A stretch of DNA of 64,000 nucleotides, taken from contig JAJDAO010000056.1 of NCBI GenBank assembly GCA_029261835.1, forward strand, positions 62,001 to 126,000, in the 5' to 3' direction. A program made the position numbers and the translations under genes. The first letter of the stretch is position 1, and every line of letters starts with the position of its first letter. This DNA comes from Deltaproteobacteria bacterium. GTDB taxonomy: Bacteria > Myxococcota_A > UBA9160 > UBA4427. The notes beneath the pieces are model-generated. The model made no database searches. It had not been told where the DNA came from and saw only the letters and a list, made by a program, of their open reading frames with translations. Positions 8,245-16,818 of this stretch are shown piece by piece.

Positions 8245-8647
8245 GCTCGCGCTGGCGGAAGCCGTCCTCGACGCAGCGCTGGAGACTGCTGAGCTGGAGG
8301 GCCTCTCGCTGCTCACGCGCATCGAGATACGCCTGGGGGAGCTGCAGCAGATCGGGAAGGAGACTTTCGGGTTCGTCCTCGGCGAGATCATGCCGGCGGC
8401 CGAGCCGCGTCTCGCCTCGACACGAATCGACGTGGTAGTCGAGCCTGCGCGCTTCCGTTGTCGCCGTTGCGAAGAGCGGTTCTGCATGAGCCAGGCAGTC
8501 GGTCCTGAGAACGTCGACGCCGCGGAGGCCATCCACCTGATTCCGGAACTTGCCCATGCATTCCTGCGCTGCCCCGCCTGCTGCAGCCCCGATTTCGAAG
8601 TAACCCAGGGGCGGGGCGTCTCGATCCACGCGATCGAGGGAGAGTAG
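8237..8647 (+). CDS. hypA: Hydrogenase nickel-insertion protein HypA, long (archaeal-like) zinc domain
   Basis: A 136 aa nickel metallochaperone. The N-terminal MHE motif provides the Ni ligands. The zinc site has Cys75-x2-Cys78 and Cys112-x2-Cys115. The two Cys pairs are separated by about 33 residues, while E. coli HypA has about 12. The insert and following tail (IHLIPELAHAFLRCPAC, then DFEVTQGRGVSIHAIE) resemble, from memory, Thermococcus HypA rather than enterobacterial HypA. It is followed by a MinD-type ATPase, as expected if the two are partners. The function call is firm; the archaeal-like subtype is from remembered sequences and should be checked. Confidence 0.92.
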   Translation: MHELALAEAVLDAALETAELEGLSLLTRIEIRLGELQQIGKETFGFVLGEIMPAAEPRLASTRIDVVVEPARFRCRRCEERFCMSQAVGPENVDAAEAIHLIPELAHAFLRCPACCSPDFEVTQGRGVSIHAIEGE

Positions 8648-8654
8648 AAGGTCG

Positions 8655-9398
8655 ATGGATCCCCGGCGTGCGGGCATCGAGAGGCGTCTTCACAGCGTGA
8701 AGCGGATCGTGGCCGTCACGGGCGGCAAGGGCGGCATCGGCAAGAGCCTGATCTCCTCGGCACTGGCGCTGGTCCTCAGCGAGAGAGAACTCAGCACGGG
8801 CTTGCTGGACCTCGATTTGACCGGACCTTGCGACCACGTGTTCCTGGGCTTCGAGACCGGCCTTCCCTCGGAGGTCTTCGGAATCGAGCCAGTCATCCAC
8901 CACGGCATCCGGTGTATGTCGATGGCGCACTTTGTTGGAGAGCGTCCCGTCCCCTTGCGCGGAGAGGATGTCAGCAATGCACTGGTAGAGCTGCTGGCGG
9001 TTACACGCTGGGGAGAGCTCGACGTGCTCGTTGTCGACATGCCCCCAGGTCTGGGCGACGCAATGCTCGACGCCCTGCGGCTGCTGCGCCAGGCCGAGTT
9101 CCTGGTCGTGGCGACCGGCTCCCGAGTCGTTCTGGAAACGGTCCGGAGGACGCTGCGCATGCTGTCGGAAAACGGGGCGAACGTGTTGGGTGTCTTGGAG
9201 AACATGCAGCGAGAGGAATCAGTGGGCGTCGAGGAGCTGGCACGGTGCTTCGGAGTCCCGTTCCTGGGGTCACTCCCCCTCGACGGGGGTTTGGAGGAGG
9301 CGATGGGCGACGTTGCGCGGCTTGCCGCGACGCCTGTGGTCGCGGCGCTCCGACGCCGTACGGGCGTGATATCTGGAAGCGGGTTCGCGCGGAGCTAG
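8655..9398 (+). CDS. MinD/Mrp-type ATPase in the hypB position (probable nickel-insertion partner of HypA)
   Basis: A 247 aa P-loop ATPase of the MinD/Mrp (SIMIBI) class. The deviant Walker A is GGKGGIGKS (about 23-31) with the signature lysine, followed by the A' aspartates in LLDLDLTGP and Walker B in VLVVDMPPGLGD. It lacks a HypB-type His-rich N-terminus and the GTPase NKxD box. The gene lies between hypA and hypC, exactly where hypB normally sits, and no other hypB is in the cluster. In Thermococcus kodakarensis the HypA partner called HypB is a MinD/Mrp-family ATPase, so by analogy this protein should load nickel with HypA. The alternative is a general Fe-S scaffold (ApbC/NBP35-like) ATPase, but the operon context favours hydrogenase maturation. 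Confidence 0.82.
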   Translation: MDPRRAGIERRLHSVKRIVAVTGGKGGIGKSLISSALALVLSERELSTGLLDLDLTGPCDHVFLGFETGLPSEVFGIEPVIHHGIRCMSMAHFVGERPVPLRGEDVSNALVELLAVTRWGELDVLVVDMPPGLGDAMLDALRLLRQAEFLVVATGSRVVLETVRRTLRMLSENGANVLGVLENMQREESVGVEELARCFGVPFLGSLPLDGGLEEAMGDVARLAATPVVAALRRRTGVISGSGFARS

Positions 9399-9454
9399 CC
9401 TTCGGAATCGGAAGATCATGTCCTCGCAATTGGCGATTGAATAGGAGTACGCTC

Positions 9455-9703
9455 ATGTGCCTGGCCATCCCGGGGCGCATCCTGTCGACCGAAGAGCGAG
9501 ATACGAACCGCATCGCCAGGGTCGAGTTCGGTGGTGTCATCCGCGAAGCTCTGCTCGATCTCGTTCCCGAAGCGCGTGTCGGCGACTACGTCATGGTGCA
9601 CGTGGGACTCGCGATCAGCAGGGTGGATGCGGAAGAGGCTGAGGAGACGCTGGAGCTGCTCCGGAGCATGGACGCGCTCGACTACGCGGGCGCCGATGGG
9701 TAG
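9455..9703 (+). CDS. hypC: Hydrogenase assembly chaperone HypC
   Basis: An 82 aa chaperone with the diagnostic N-terminus MCLAIPG, whose Cys2 contacts the Fe(CN)2CO precursor and HypD. It follows an AGGAG ribosome site about eight bases before ATG 9455. A small OB-like fold is expected (RIARVEFGGVIREALLDLVPEARVGDY is typical). HypD follows after nine bases. It delivers the iron centre to the large subunit together with HypD. Identification is firm from the N-terminal motif and gene order. Confidence 0.96.
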   Translation: MCLAIPGRILSTEERDTNRIARVEFGGVIREALLDLVPEARVGDYVMVHVGLAISRVDAEEAEETLELLRSMDALDYAGADG

Positions 9704-9712
9704 GGCCGGCCG

Positions 9713-10819
9713 ATGAAGTACGTCGACGAGTACCGGGACGAGGGCGTCGTACGCGCGCTGGTAGCGCACCTCGCGTGCCAGGTGACGCGCTCCTGGGTGC
9801 TGATGGAGATCTGCGGGGGGCAGACGCACACGATCATGCGCTACGGCCTCGATGAGCTCCTCCCTCGGCAGATCGAGCTCGTCCATGGACCCGGATGTCC
9901 CGTCTGCGTCACGCCTCTCGAGACCATCGACAAAGCCATCGCACTCGCGGCCCGGCCCGAGGTCACGTTCGTGACTTATGGAGACATGCTGCGCGTACCC
10001 GGGTCCGAGTCCGATTTGTTCCGTGTCCGGGCCGCTGGAGGTGACGTCCGCGTGGTCTACTCGCCCATGGAGGCGCTGAAGCTGGCCCGCAGCCACCCGG
10101 AACGACAGGTCGTGTTCTTCGCGATCGGCTTCGAGACCACCGCCCCTGCGAACGCCATGGCGCTTCGCCAGGCCGGACGCGAGGGACTGAAGAACTTCTC
10201 CGCCCTGGTCTCCCACATGCTGGTTCCGCCCGCGATCCGGCTCTTGCTCGAGTCGTCCTCGAATCGCGTGCAGGGCTTCATCGCACCGGGACACGTCTGC
10301 ACCGTGATGGGCCTCGAGCAGTACGAGACGCTGAGCCGCGAGTTTGGTGTGCCCTTCGTGGTGGGTGGCTTCGAGCCGGTCGACCTGCTGGAAGCCACTG
10401 CCATGCTCGTCGCACAGCTCGAGACCGGTCGCGCCGAAGTAGAGAACCAGTACGTGCGCTCAGTTTCGCGCCGCGGGAACCGGGCAGCGCAGCGACTCAT
10501 AAAGGAGGTCTTCGAGGTCTGCGACCGGAAGTGGCGGGGCATTGGTGTCATTCGACAGAGCGGTCTGCGTCTGCGGGCTGCCCTGGGAGAGCATGACACC
10601 GAGCAACTATTCGACCTGGACGACTTCCACGCAGAGGAGCCGGCCGAGTGTCTCAGCGCCGATGTGTTGCAGGGGCTGAAGACGCCACCAGACTGCCCGG
10701 CCTTCGGAACCCGCTGCACGCCGCAGAATCCCCTGGGCGCACTCATGGTCTCCGGCGAAGGAACCTGTGCGGCCTACCATCGCTATCGAGGGGTGGCGGA
10801 GTCGCGGGGGAGGAGATAA
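9713..10819 (+). CDS. hypD: Hydrogenase Fe-centre assembly protein HypD
   Basis: A 368 aa scaffold on which the Fe(CN)2CO moiety is assembled. It shows [10 protein letters not shown] (Cys34), the redox pair GPGCPVC (Cys62, Cys65) and C-terminal [4Fe-4S] cysteines in [13 protein letters not shown] and GEGTCAAY. Residues GDMLRVPG and GFETTAP are typical. Length matches the family (about 370 aa). It sits between hypC and hypE, its two working partners. Confidence 0.96.
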   Translation: MKYVDEYRDEGVVRALVAHLACQVTRSWVLMEICGGQTHTIMRYGLDELLPRQIELVHGPGCPVCVTPLETIDKAIALAARPEVTFVTYGDMLRVPGSESDLFRVRAAGGDVRVVYSPMEALKLARSHPERQVVFFAIGFETTAPANAMALRQAGREGLKNFSALVSHMLVPPAIRLLLESSSNRVQGFIAPGHVCTVMGLEQYETLSREFGVPFVVGGFEPVDLLEATAMLVAQLETGRAEVENQYVRSVSRRGNRAAQRLIKEVFEVCDRKWRGIGVIRQSGLRLRAALGEHDTEQLFDLDDFHAEEPAECLSADVLQGLKTPPDCPAFGTRCTPQNPLGALMVSGEGTCAAYHRYRGVAESRGRR

Positions 10820-10821
10820 CC

Positions 10822-11883
10822 GTGGGGTCTGACTGCGACGGAATCCGACAGCGGAGCTGTCCCGTGCCCATGGCACAGAGCGACCGTATCCTGCTTGGAC
10901 ACGGAAGCGGCGGACGGCTTTCCCACGAGTTGATGCGGAAGGTCTTCCTGCCAGCGCTCGACAACCCCGTGCTGGCGCGCCTCGACGACCAGGCCGTCGT
11001 CGACGTCGAGGGGCTGCGCCTGGCCTTCACCACCGACTCCTTCGTGGTCCAACCGCTCTTCTTCCCGGGCGGTGACATCGGTTCGCTGGCCGTGCACGGA
11101 ACAACCAATGACTTGGCCATGGGAGGAGCGCAGCCTCTCTGCCTGAGTGCGGCCTTCATTCTCGAAGAGGGTCTCGAGGTCGAGACCCTGTGGCGCGTGG
11201 TGCAGTCCATGCGGCAGGCGGCCGCCGAGGTCGGCGTGGACGTTGTCACCGGAGACACCAAGGTAGTGGAGAGAGGAAGCGCAGACGGGCTCTTCATCAA
11301 TACCTCCGGCATCGGTCTGGTTCCGGATGGCGTCCACCTCTCGGCGGACGGGGCGCGTCCAGGGGATCGGATCGTGCTGAGCGGATCGATCGGCGAGCAC
11401 GGCATGGCGGTCTTGGCGCAACGTGAGGGGCTGGGCTTCGAGGGTCCAGTCGAGAGCGACTCGGCACCTCTCCACACACTGGTGGCAGCGATGCTGCAGA
11501 CACCCCAAGCGGTGCACTGTCTGCGCGATCCCACGCGAGGGGGGGTCGCCAGCGCCTTGAACGAGATGGCGCAGAGTTCGGGAGTCGGGATGACCATCGA
11601 CGAGCGGGCTATCCCGATGCGGGAGGCAATCAAGGGAGCCTGCGAGCTTCTCGGTCTCGATCCGCTCTACGTCGCGAACGAGGGCAAGCTCGTCGCCATC
11701 GTGGATACGGCAGCAACTGAGAAGGTCGTGGCTGCGATGCGCCAGCATCCGCTAGGTCGACAGGCACAGGTGATCGGCACCGTACAGGCATCCAGTCCCG
11801 GCGTCGTGAAGATGCGGACGAGCATCGGGACCACGCGGATCGTCGACATGCTGGCGGGCGATCAGCTGCCTCGCATCTGTTGA
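10822..11883 (+). CDS. hypE: Carbamoyl dehydratase HypE (cyanide donor)
   Basis: A 353 aa PurM/ThiL-fold enzyme that dehydrates the S-carbamoyl group on its C-terminal cysteine to thiocyanate for the Fe-CN ligands. The protein ends in PRIC, the required carbamoyl-accepting Cys. Other marks are ILLGHGSGGRLSHEL near the N-terminus, TTDSFVV and GDTKVVERG, plus the ATP-binding pattern RDPTRGGVASALNE. GTG 10822 is chosen because GGGGGAGGAG lies seven to eight bases upstream; ATG 10870 would give a more standard length. It is followed immediately by hypF, which carbamoylates it. Confidence 0.95.
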   Translation: MGSDCDGIRQRSCPVPMAQSDRILLGHGSGGRLSHELMRKVFLPALDNPVLARLDDQAVVDVEGLRLAFTTDSFVVQPLFFPGGDIGSLAVHGTTNDLAMGGAQPLCLSAAFILEEGLEVETLWRVVQSMRQAAAEVGVDVVTGDTKVVERGSADGLFINTSGIGLVPDGVHLSADGARPGDRIVLSGSIGEHGMAVLAQREGLGFEGPVESDSAPLHTLVAAMLQTPQAVHCLRDPTRGGVASALNEMAQSSGVGMTIDERAIPMREAIKGACELLGLDPLYVANEGKLVAIVDTAATEKVVAAMRQHPLGRQAQVIGTVQASSPGVVKMRTSIGTTRIVDMLAGDQLPRIC

Positions 11884-11894
11884 GGAACGGACCC

Positions 11895-14186
11895 GTGTAC
11901 ACCCAATCAGCTCGGGTTCGCAAGCGAATCGAAGTCAGTGGAATCGTTCAGGGCGTTGGCTTTCGTCCATACATCCACCGCCTCGCGGCGCACAGGCGGC
12001 TCACGGGCAGCGTTGCCAACACGGCGGTGGGCGTAGCCATTGAAGTCCAAGGAGCGCGCGAGGCCGTGGAGGATTTCCTGCAACGCCTGCCCGTCGAGGC
12101 GCCACCCCTCTCCCGTATCCTGGATATGCGGGCATCGGATCTCCCGCCCCTTGTGGAGCACGGCTTCCGCATCCTCGCCAGCCACCAAGGGGCGGAGCAC
12201 CGGGCGCTGATCCTGTCCGACGTGGCGATCTGTGACGACTGCCTGGAGGAGCTCTTCGACCCCGAGAACCGGCGCTCCGGCCACGCCTTCATCAACTGCA
12301 CCGACTGCGGGCCGCGCTACTCGATTGTGCGCAACATCCCCTATGACCGGGCACGAACATCGATGGCGGTCTTCCCGCTCTGTTCCGACTGCCGTGCAGA
12401 GTACGGAGACCCAGACGACCGCCGTTTCCATGCACAGGCGATGGCCTGCCGGGCTTGCGGCCCCCGGCTGGAGCTGTGGGAGGGGGACGGCAGGCGCGCG
12501 GCGGTGGCCGATCCCCTGGCCGGCACCGTAGCGAAGCTGCGGACCGGCGCGGTGGTCGCGATCAAGGGGCTGGGGGGGTTCCACCTGGCGGTGGATGCGA
12601 CCAACGGGACCGCAGTGGCGCGCTTGAGAGAGCGAAAGCTACGTGCGGAGAAGCCCTTCGCCATCATGGTTCCCGATCTGGATGCCGTCGATGCACTCTG
12701 TGAAGACGCGGCCGAGGCGAGCACTCTTCTCTGCGGACCAGAGCGACCCATCGTGCTCCTGCGCAGGCGCCCGGCGGCCCCCGTGGCCGATGAGGTCGCG
12801 CCGCTGCAGCGGGACCTCGGGATCCTTCTACCCTACACGCCACTCCAGCACTTGCTCTTTACCAAGGGTGGCTTCCGGGCTCTGGTCATGACCAGTGGAA
12901 ACCTCAGTGAGGAACCCATCGCGATCGGCAACGAGGAGGCGTTGGGACGACTGGAGGGCATCGCGGATGCCTTCCTGCTGCACGACCGCGAGATCCTGAC
13001 GCGCTGCGATGACTCCGTCATACGGGTCATGGACGGCCGACCCCGCCTGCTGCGCCGCGCACGAGGCTACGTACCCGTGCCGTTGCTCCTTCCTGCGGAG
13101 GTGCCGTCGATTCTGGCTGTCGGGGGAGATCTCAAGAACACCGTGTGTCTAACGCGGGAACGCTTCGCCTTCCTGAGCCAGCACGTGGGCGACCTCGAGA
13201 ACGCCGAGACCTACGCGTTCTTGGAGCAGACCATCGCACACCTTCGACACATGCTGGGCGTCGACCCGAAGATCGTCGCTCACGATCTTCACCCCAACTA
13301 CCTCTCTACGCGCTGGGCGCGCTGCCAGCAGGGAAAGAGACGGGTGGGCGTGCAGCACCACCACGCTCACGTAGCAGCCTGCATGGCTGAGAATTCCCTG
13401 CAGGAGCGAGTCATCGGATTCGCGTTGGATGGGACGGGGTACGGAACCGATGGCCGGATCTGGGGCGGTGAAGTTCTACTGTGCGACTACGGCGGCTTCG
13501 AACGCCTGGGCCACCTGGCCTATGTTCCGATGCCCGGCGGAGCCGCAGCCGTCCGCGAGCCCTGGCGCATGGCAGTCAGTTACCTGGTGCAGCACTTCGG
13601 ACGCGATTTCCTGGATCTCCCGCTCGACTTCGTGAAACGCCTGGACCCGCAGCGTGCGAAAGTGCTCCTGCGCATGATCGAACGCGGTGTAAACTGCCCG
13701 CTCACGTCGAGCTGCGGGCGGCTCTTCGATGCGGTGTCGGCTCTTGTCGGGATCCGCCAGGAGACAAGCTACGAAGCACAGGCCGCGATCGAGCTGGAGA
13801 TGTCGCTGGAGACCGACATGGAGGAGGAAGCGTATCCCCTGGACCTCGTTGCCGATGAAGAGAGCTGGCAGATTCAGACCCGGCCACTATTCGAAGCGCT
13901 AGTTGCCGATCTTCGACGGGGCGTACCCGTTGGCATCATCAGCGCCCGCTTCCACCGCGGCCTCGTGGAGAGCTTGGCGCGGCTGGCCGAGCACATGAGG
14001 GAGCGCACCCTCGTGAGCCGCATCTGCCTCAGCGGCGGCAGCTTTCAGAACCTGCATCTCTTCGAGGGACTGAAGGGTCGGCTGCGGGCGAGTGGATTCG
14101 AGGTCTTTGCGCACGCCGAGGTGCCCACCGGCGACGGTGGACTCAGCCTTGGCCAGGCCCTCGTAGCTGCTCACGCGCGAGACTGA
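11895..14186 (+). CDS. hypF: Carbamoyltransferase HypF
   Basis: A 763 aa multidomain enzyme that transfers the carbamoyl group from carbamoyl phosphate to HypE. In order it has an acylphosphatase domain (GIVQGVGFRPYIHRLA, about 10-95), two zinc-finger modules (CDDCLEELFDP...CTDCGPRYS and CSDCRAEYGDP...CRACGP), and a YrdC-like domain (LRTGAVVAIKGLGGFHLAVDA, about 215-390). A Kae1-like C-terminal domain follows with HHHAHVAACMAE and FALDGTGYGTDG. GTG 11895 has GAGG nine bases upstream; a TTG at 11880 overlapping the hypE stop is the alternative. It closes the hydrogenase operon. Confidence 0.96.
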   Translation: MYTQSARVRKRIEVSGIVQGVGFRPYIHRLAAHRRLTGSVANTAVGVAIEVQGAREAVEDFLQRLPVEAPPLSRILDMRASDLPPLVEHGFRILASHQGAEHRALILSDVAICDDCLEELFDPENRRSGHAFINCTDCGPRYSIVRNIPYDRARTSMAVFPLCSDCRAEYGDPDDRRFHAQAMACRACGPRLELWEGDGRRAAVADPLAGTVAKLRTGAVVAIKGLGGFHLAVDATNGTAVARLRERKLRAEKPFAIMVPDLDAVDALCEDAAEASTLLCGPERPIVLLRRRPAAPVADEVAPLQRDLGILLPYTPLQHLLFTKGGFRALVMTSGNLSEEPIAIGNEEALGRLEGIADAFLLHDREILTRCDDSVIRVMDGRPRLLRRARGYVPVPLLLPAEVPSILAVGGDLKNTVCLTRERFAFLSQHVGDLENAETYAFLEQTIAHLRHMLGVDPKIVAHDLHPNYLSTRWARCQQGKRRVGVQHHHAHVAACMAENSLQERVIGFALDGTGYGTDGRIWGGEVLLCDYGGFERLGHLAYVPMPGGAAAVREPWRMAVSYLVQHFGRDFLDLPLDFVKRLDPQRAKVLLRMIERGVNCPLTSSCGRLFDAVSALVGIRQETSYEAQAAIELEMSLETDMEEEAYPLDLVADEESWQIQTRPLFEALVADLRRGVPVGIISARFHRGLVESLARLAEHMRERTLVSRICLSGGSFQNLHLFEGLKGRLRASGFEVFAHAEVPTGDGGLSLGQALVAAHARD

Positions 14187-14508
14187 CCGCTACTCGCGTC
14201 TGTCTGGATGCCGCCATGCCGGGTTTCTTGACCATGGCGGATAACGCGCGCCATTCGTCTCCGCACATGGCTACGAAGAGCACGGAGGAGCGCTGACCTG
14301 ACCCCCTTTGCGCCCGGAGTACTTCCACGATTCCAAGCTATTGCGGTGAGTCGTTGAGCCCGGTGCTGATCGGGGCTGCCGCATCCGAGGCGCTGGCGCT
14401 GAACCCCGCCTGCGCGCCACGCGGCGAAGTTCCGTTCTGCTCCCGGAATGGACTACGCTAGCTCGCCCGCCGCACCGAGGTGCAGCCTGAGGAGAGGAGG
14501 AGACGGCA
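14187..14508. other. Intergenic stretch between hypF and mscS
   Basis: About 320 bases. Apart from the hairpin at 14211-14240, and the strong GAGGAGAGGAGGAG ribosome site just before the channel gene, I see no gene, repeat or clear promoter. Confidence 0.5.
14211..14240 (+). terminator. Stem-loop after the hydrogenase operon
   Basis: Perfect 8-bp inverted repeat CCGCCATG/CATGGCGG with a 14-base loop, 25 bases after the hypF stop. There is no clear T-run, so it is only a candidate terminator or RNA-stabilising hairpin. Confidence 0.35.
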
Positions 14509-15576
14509 ATGGACGAGTGGATCACCTTCGCTCAGGAGGCCCAGACCTTGCCGTGGGTGCGCGCCAGCGCGGTGGTTCTGGTCTCGGTGCTGCTGGCCAA
14601 GAGCGTCGACGTGCTGATGTCGCGATTCCTCGTGCGCCTGACCCTGCGCACGAATACGGATCTGGACGACAAGCTCGTCCAGCTGCTGCACCGCCCGATC
14701 TTCGTCAGCGTGATCCTGGTGGGACTGCACATCGCGCTGAAGATTCTAGCGTGGAGCCCGAGCGTTGAAGGTGTCCTCGTCGCGTTGATCCAGACTGCGG
14801 CCGTCTTCGTCTGGACCGGGGCCGGATTCAGGCTGACCTCGACGACGCTGACCGGGCTGAGTCGACTCGCCGACCGGGTGACCTGGCTCGAGGCGCGCAC
14901 GCTTCCGCTCTTCGACAATCTGAGCAAGATCGTCGTCTTCGGCCTGGCGGTCTACTGCTTTCTCATCGCCTGGGATCTCGATCTCTCGGCGTGGCTGGCC
15001 TCCGCGGGCATAATGGGAATCGCCGTGGGCTTCGCTGCCAAGGACACCCTGGCGAATCTCTTCGGCGGGCTCTTCGTCATCATGGACGCACCCTACAAGA
15101 TCGGCGACTTCATCAACCTCGACTCGGGCGAGCGCGGCCGGGTGATCAAGATCGGGCTGCGCAGCACACGTCTGCTGACCCGCGACGATGTCGAAATCAC
15201 GCTCCCCAACGCACACATCGCCAGCGCCAAGGTCGTCAACGAGTCCGGCGGCCCACACGAGAAGACACGTGTCGCCATTCAGGTGGGTGTGGCCTACGGC
15301 TGCGACATCGATCGAGCGCGAGAAGTGCTCATGGCGGCTGCCCAGTCAGTCGTGTACGTCGTGCGCGATCCCGCGCCCCGCGTGCGTTTTGTCGAGATGG
15401 GCGACTCGGCGTTGATCTTCCTCGTTCAGGGATGGATCGAGGAGCCAGCCTTGCGGGGTAGCTGCGTAGACGAATTGAACACGGCGATCTACAAGGCACT
15501 CGGCCAGGCCGGCATCGAGATCCCCTTCCCGCAGCGGGTCGTGCACGTGGCTCAGCCCCCGACAGCGTCATCCTGA
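14509..15576 (+). CDS. mscS: Small-conductance mechanosensitive channel (MscS family)
   Basis: A 355 aa inner-membrane channel that opens on membrane tension to release solutes. About four hydrophobic helices occupy residues 15-165. The pore-lining helix is recognised in LASAGIMGIAVGFAAKDTLANLFGGLFVIMDAP (about 161-193), followed by the beta domain start YKIGDFINLDSGERGRVIKIGLRSTRL. A C-terminal alpha/beta domain ends near 345. It has more N-terminal helices than E. coli MscS, which has three. The preceding ribosome site is very strong. It seems a single-gene unit, closed by the palindromic repeat downstream. Confidence 0.93.
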   Translation: MDEWITFAQEAQTLPWVRASAVVLVSVLLAKSVDVLMSRFLVRLTLRTNTDLDDKLVQLLHRPIFVSVILVGLHIALKILAWSPSVEGVLVALIQTAAVFVWTGAGFRLTSTTLTGLSRLADRVTWLEARTLPLFDNLSKIVVFGLAVYCFLIAWDLDLSAWLASAGIMGIAVGFAAKDTLANLFGGLFVIMDAPYKIGDFINLDSGERGRVIKIGLRSTRLLTRDDVEITLPNAHIASAKVVNESGGPHEKTRVAIQVGVAYGCDIDRAREVLMAAAQSVVYVVRDPAPRVRFVEMGDSALIFLVQGWIEEPALRGSCVDELNTAIYKALGQAGIEIPFPQRVVHVAQPPTASS

Positions 15577-15666
15577 CAGGGAGACGAGTAAGCGACCGAG
15601 GTGCTCCCGCGAGGGGCACGCGACGCGTGGGCGCCCGCGTCGACGATGCCAGTCACGGTCCCCGCT

Positions 15667-15873
15667 AGAAGCTATCTCATAGACCCCTCCCGTCGCCTGG
15701 CACGTGCCTTCGGCCCGATCTCTTCGTTGGAGGCCCAGCGAAGCTGGGCTTCCCGGTCACTGTGTGGACCGCGAAACCTTGCCGTAGCTACGGCTATGCC
15801 TGCGGTTTCGCGTCTCGATCTCGGGCCGCATTCACGCACCCGGCTCGGTCCGGGGTCTACGAGACAGCTTCTA
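15667..15873. repeat. Interspersed palindromic repeat, copy A (expanded)
   Basis: Outer arms AGAAGCTATCTCATAGACCC (15667-15686) and GGGTCTACGAGACAGCTTCT (15853-15872) are inverted with two mismatches, both of which become G-U pairs in a minus-strand transcript. The inside holds nested hairpins: GCCCAGC/GCTGGGC (15733-15749), GCGAAACC/GGTTTCGC (15771-15811) and the palindrome GCCGTAGCTACGGC (15781-15794). The right end contains the TAG stop of the cytochrome gene. Relatives are at 19942-19993 and 54551-54626. It fills most of the convergent mscS/cytochrome gap. Confidence 0.85.
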
Positions 15874-16515
15874 GTCCTTCGGAAGTGTGTTGATGTAGGT
15901 GATCACGTCGACGATGTCCTGATCGGTCTTCATCATGATGCCTTGAATCACGGCCATCTGGCGGCCGAACAGGTCATCCGCGTGTGAGCCGCGGATCCCC
16001 TTGCTGAAGTTTCCGATCTGCCGCTGGAGGTACCAGTCGGGGATACCGGCAAGACGCGGAGAGCCCAGCGCCCCGATCCCTTTGCCGTCGTCGCCGTGGC
16101 ACGCGGCGCAGACACTGTAGATCTCCTTACCCTTGGCAGCGTCACCGCCTTCGACGGTGTTGGGGAGGATCACAGGCTTGAGGGTGCCGAGATAGGCGAT
16201 GACATTCTCCACATCCTCCTGGGTGCGGAGCGTCGCCGCGATCGGCGGCATTTGGAGACCGTAGGTATCTTCCGGCTTCGCACCGCGGATGCCCGCCTTG
16301 AAGTTGGCGATCTGGCGCATGAGATACGCGGGATTCTGGCCCGCGGTTCGCGGGGCGCCGATTGCCTGATTGCCCCCCGCGTTCGGGCCGTGACAGCCCA
16401 TACACAGCGCAAAGGTGGCTTCACCCTTCTTCGGGTCTCCCGCCGCGAAGACGGTGGTCGTGGTGATCAACAGCCCGAGAAAGCCAAGCGCCATCGACAT
16501 CAAGATTCGGCTCAT
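15871..16515 (-). CDS. Periplasmic diheme cytochrome c (c4-like)
   Basis: A 214 aa protein with a signal peptide (SRILMSMALGFLGLLITTTTVFAAG) and two class I cytochrome domains, each with a CxxCH haem site: CMGCH in the first half and CAACH in the second. Axial methionines are probably within LQMPPIAATL and RQMAVIQGIM. The duplicated domains and the 'Y.L..QI.NF..G.RG' segment are typical of cytochrome c4/c553-type electron carriers. ATG 16515 is chosen because GAGGAG lies about nine bases upstream; the frame extends further but without protein-like character. It may serve a terminal oxidase or other periplasmic electron acceptor. The stop codon lies inside the palindromic repeat. Confidence 0.92.
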   Translation of the reverse strand: MSRILMSMALGFLGLLITTTTVFAAGDPKKGEATFALCMGCHGPNAGGNQAIGAPRTAGQNPAYLMRQIANFKAGIRGAKPEDTYGLQMPPIAATLRTQEDVENVIAYLGTLKPVILPNTVEGGDAAKGKEIYSVCAACHGDDGKGIGALGSPRLAGIPDWYLQRQIGNFSKGIRGSHADDLFGRQMAVIQGIMMKTDQDIVDVITYINTLPKD

Positions 16516-16818
16516 TTTCCAGTGCTCCTCAATTCGTCGTTCAATCGACATTGCGGGAATGATCTGCACCTCTGCGCGCCCGGACGGCCGCGCAAGAGTC
16601 GGCCCTCGAGGGAGGGCTGCCAAGTGCTCCACGAACTCTAACTCGGCAATGCGCGGTTTGCCGCAGAACTTCGAAGCGTGCTGGAGCAGCGCCCGGCGGG
16701 CGGGCGGCCGCCCCGCCCTCCCCTCGCGGAGGGGGTGCTGCTAGGCTGACATCTCACCCCCACGCAGTTCCCGGAAAGCGAGATGCTGTAGCGCAGGTTC
16801 TGAGGCGGAGGTCACGGC
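16516..16818. other. Divergent intergenic region, cytochrome c / dehydratase
   Basis: About 300 bases between divergently transcribed genes, so it should contain promoters for both. It includes a GC-rich stretch with a small hairpin (CCCCTC-GCG-GAGGGG). I see no gene and no clear consensus promoter. Confidence 0.45.

Noticed and set aside
6888..8438. 516-codon frame inside hybA/hybB
   Set aside because: Out-of-frame shadow with Arg/Ser/Gly-rich composition over two clear membrane-protein genes.
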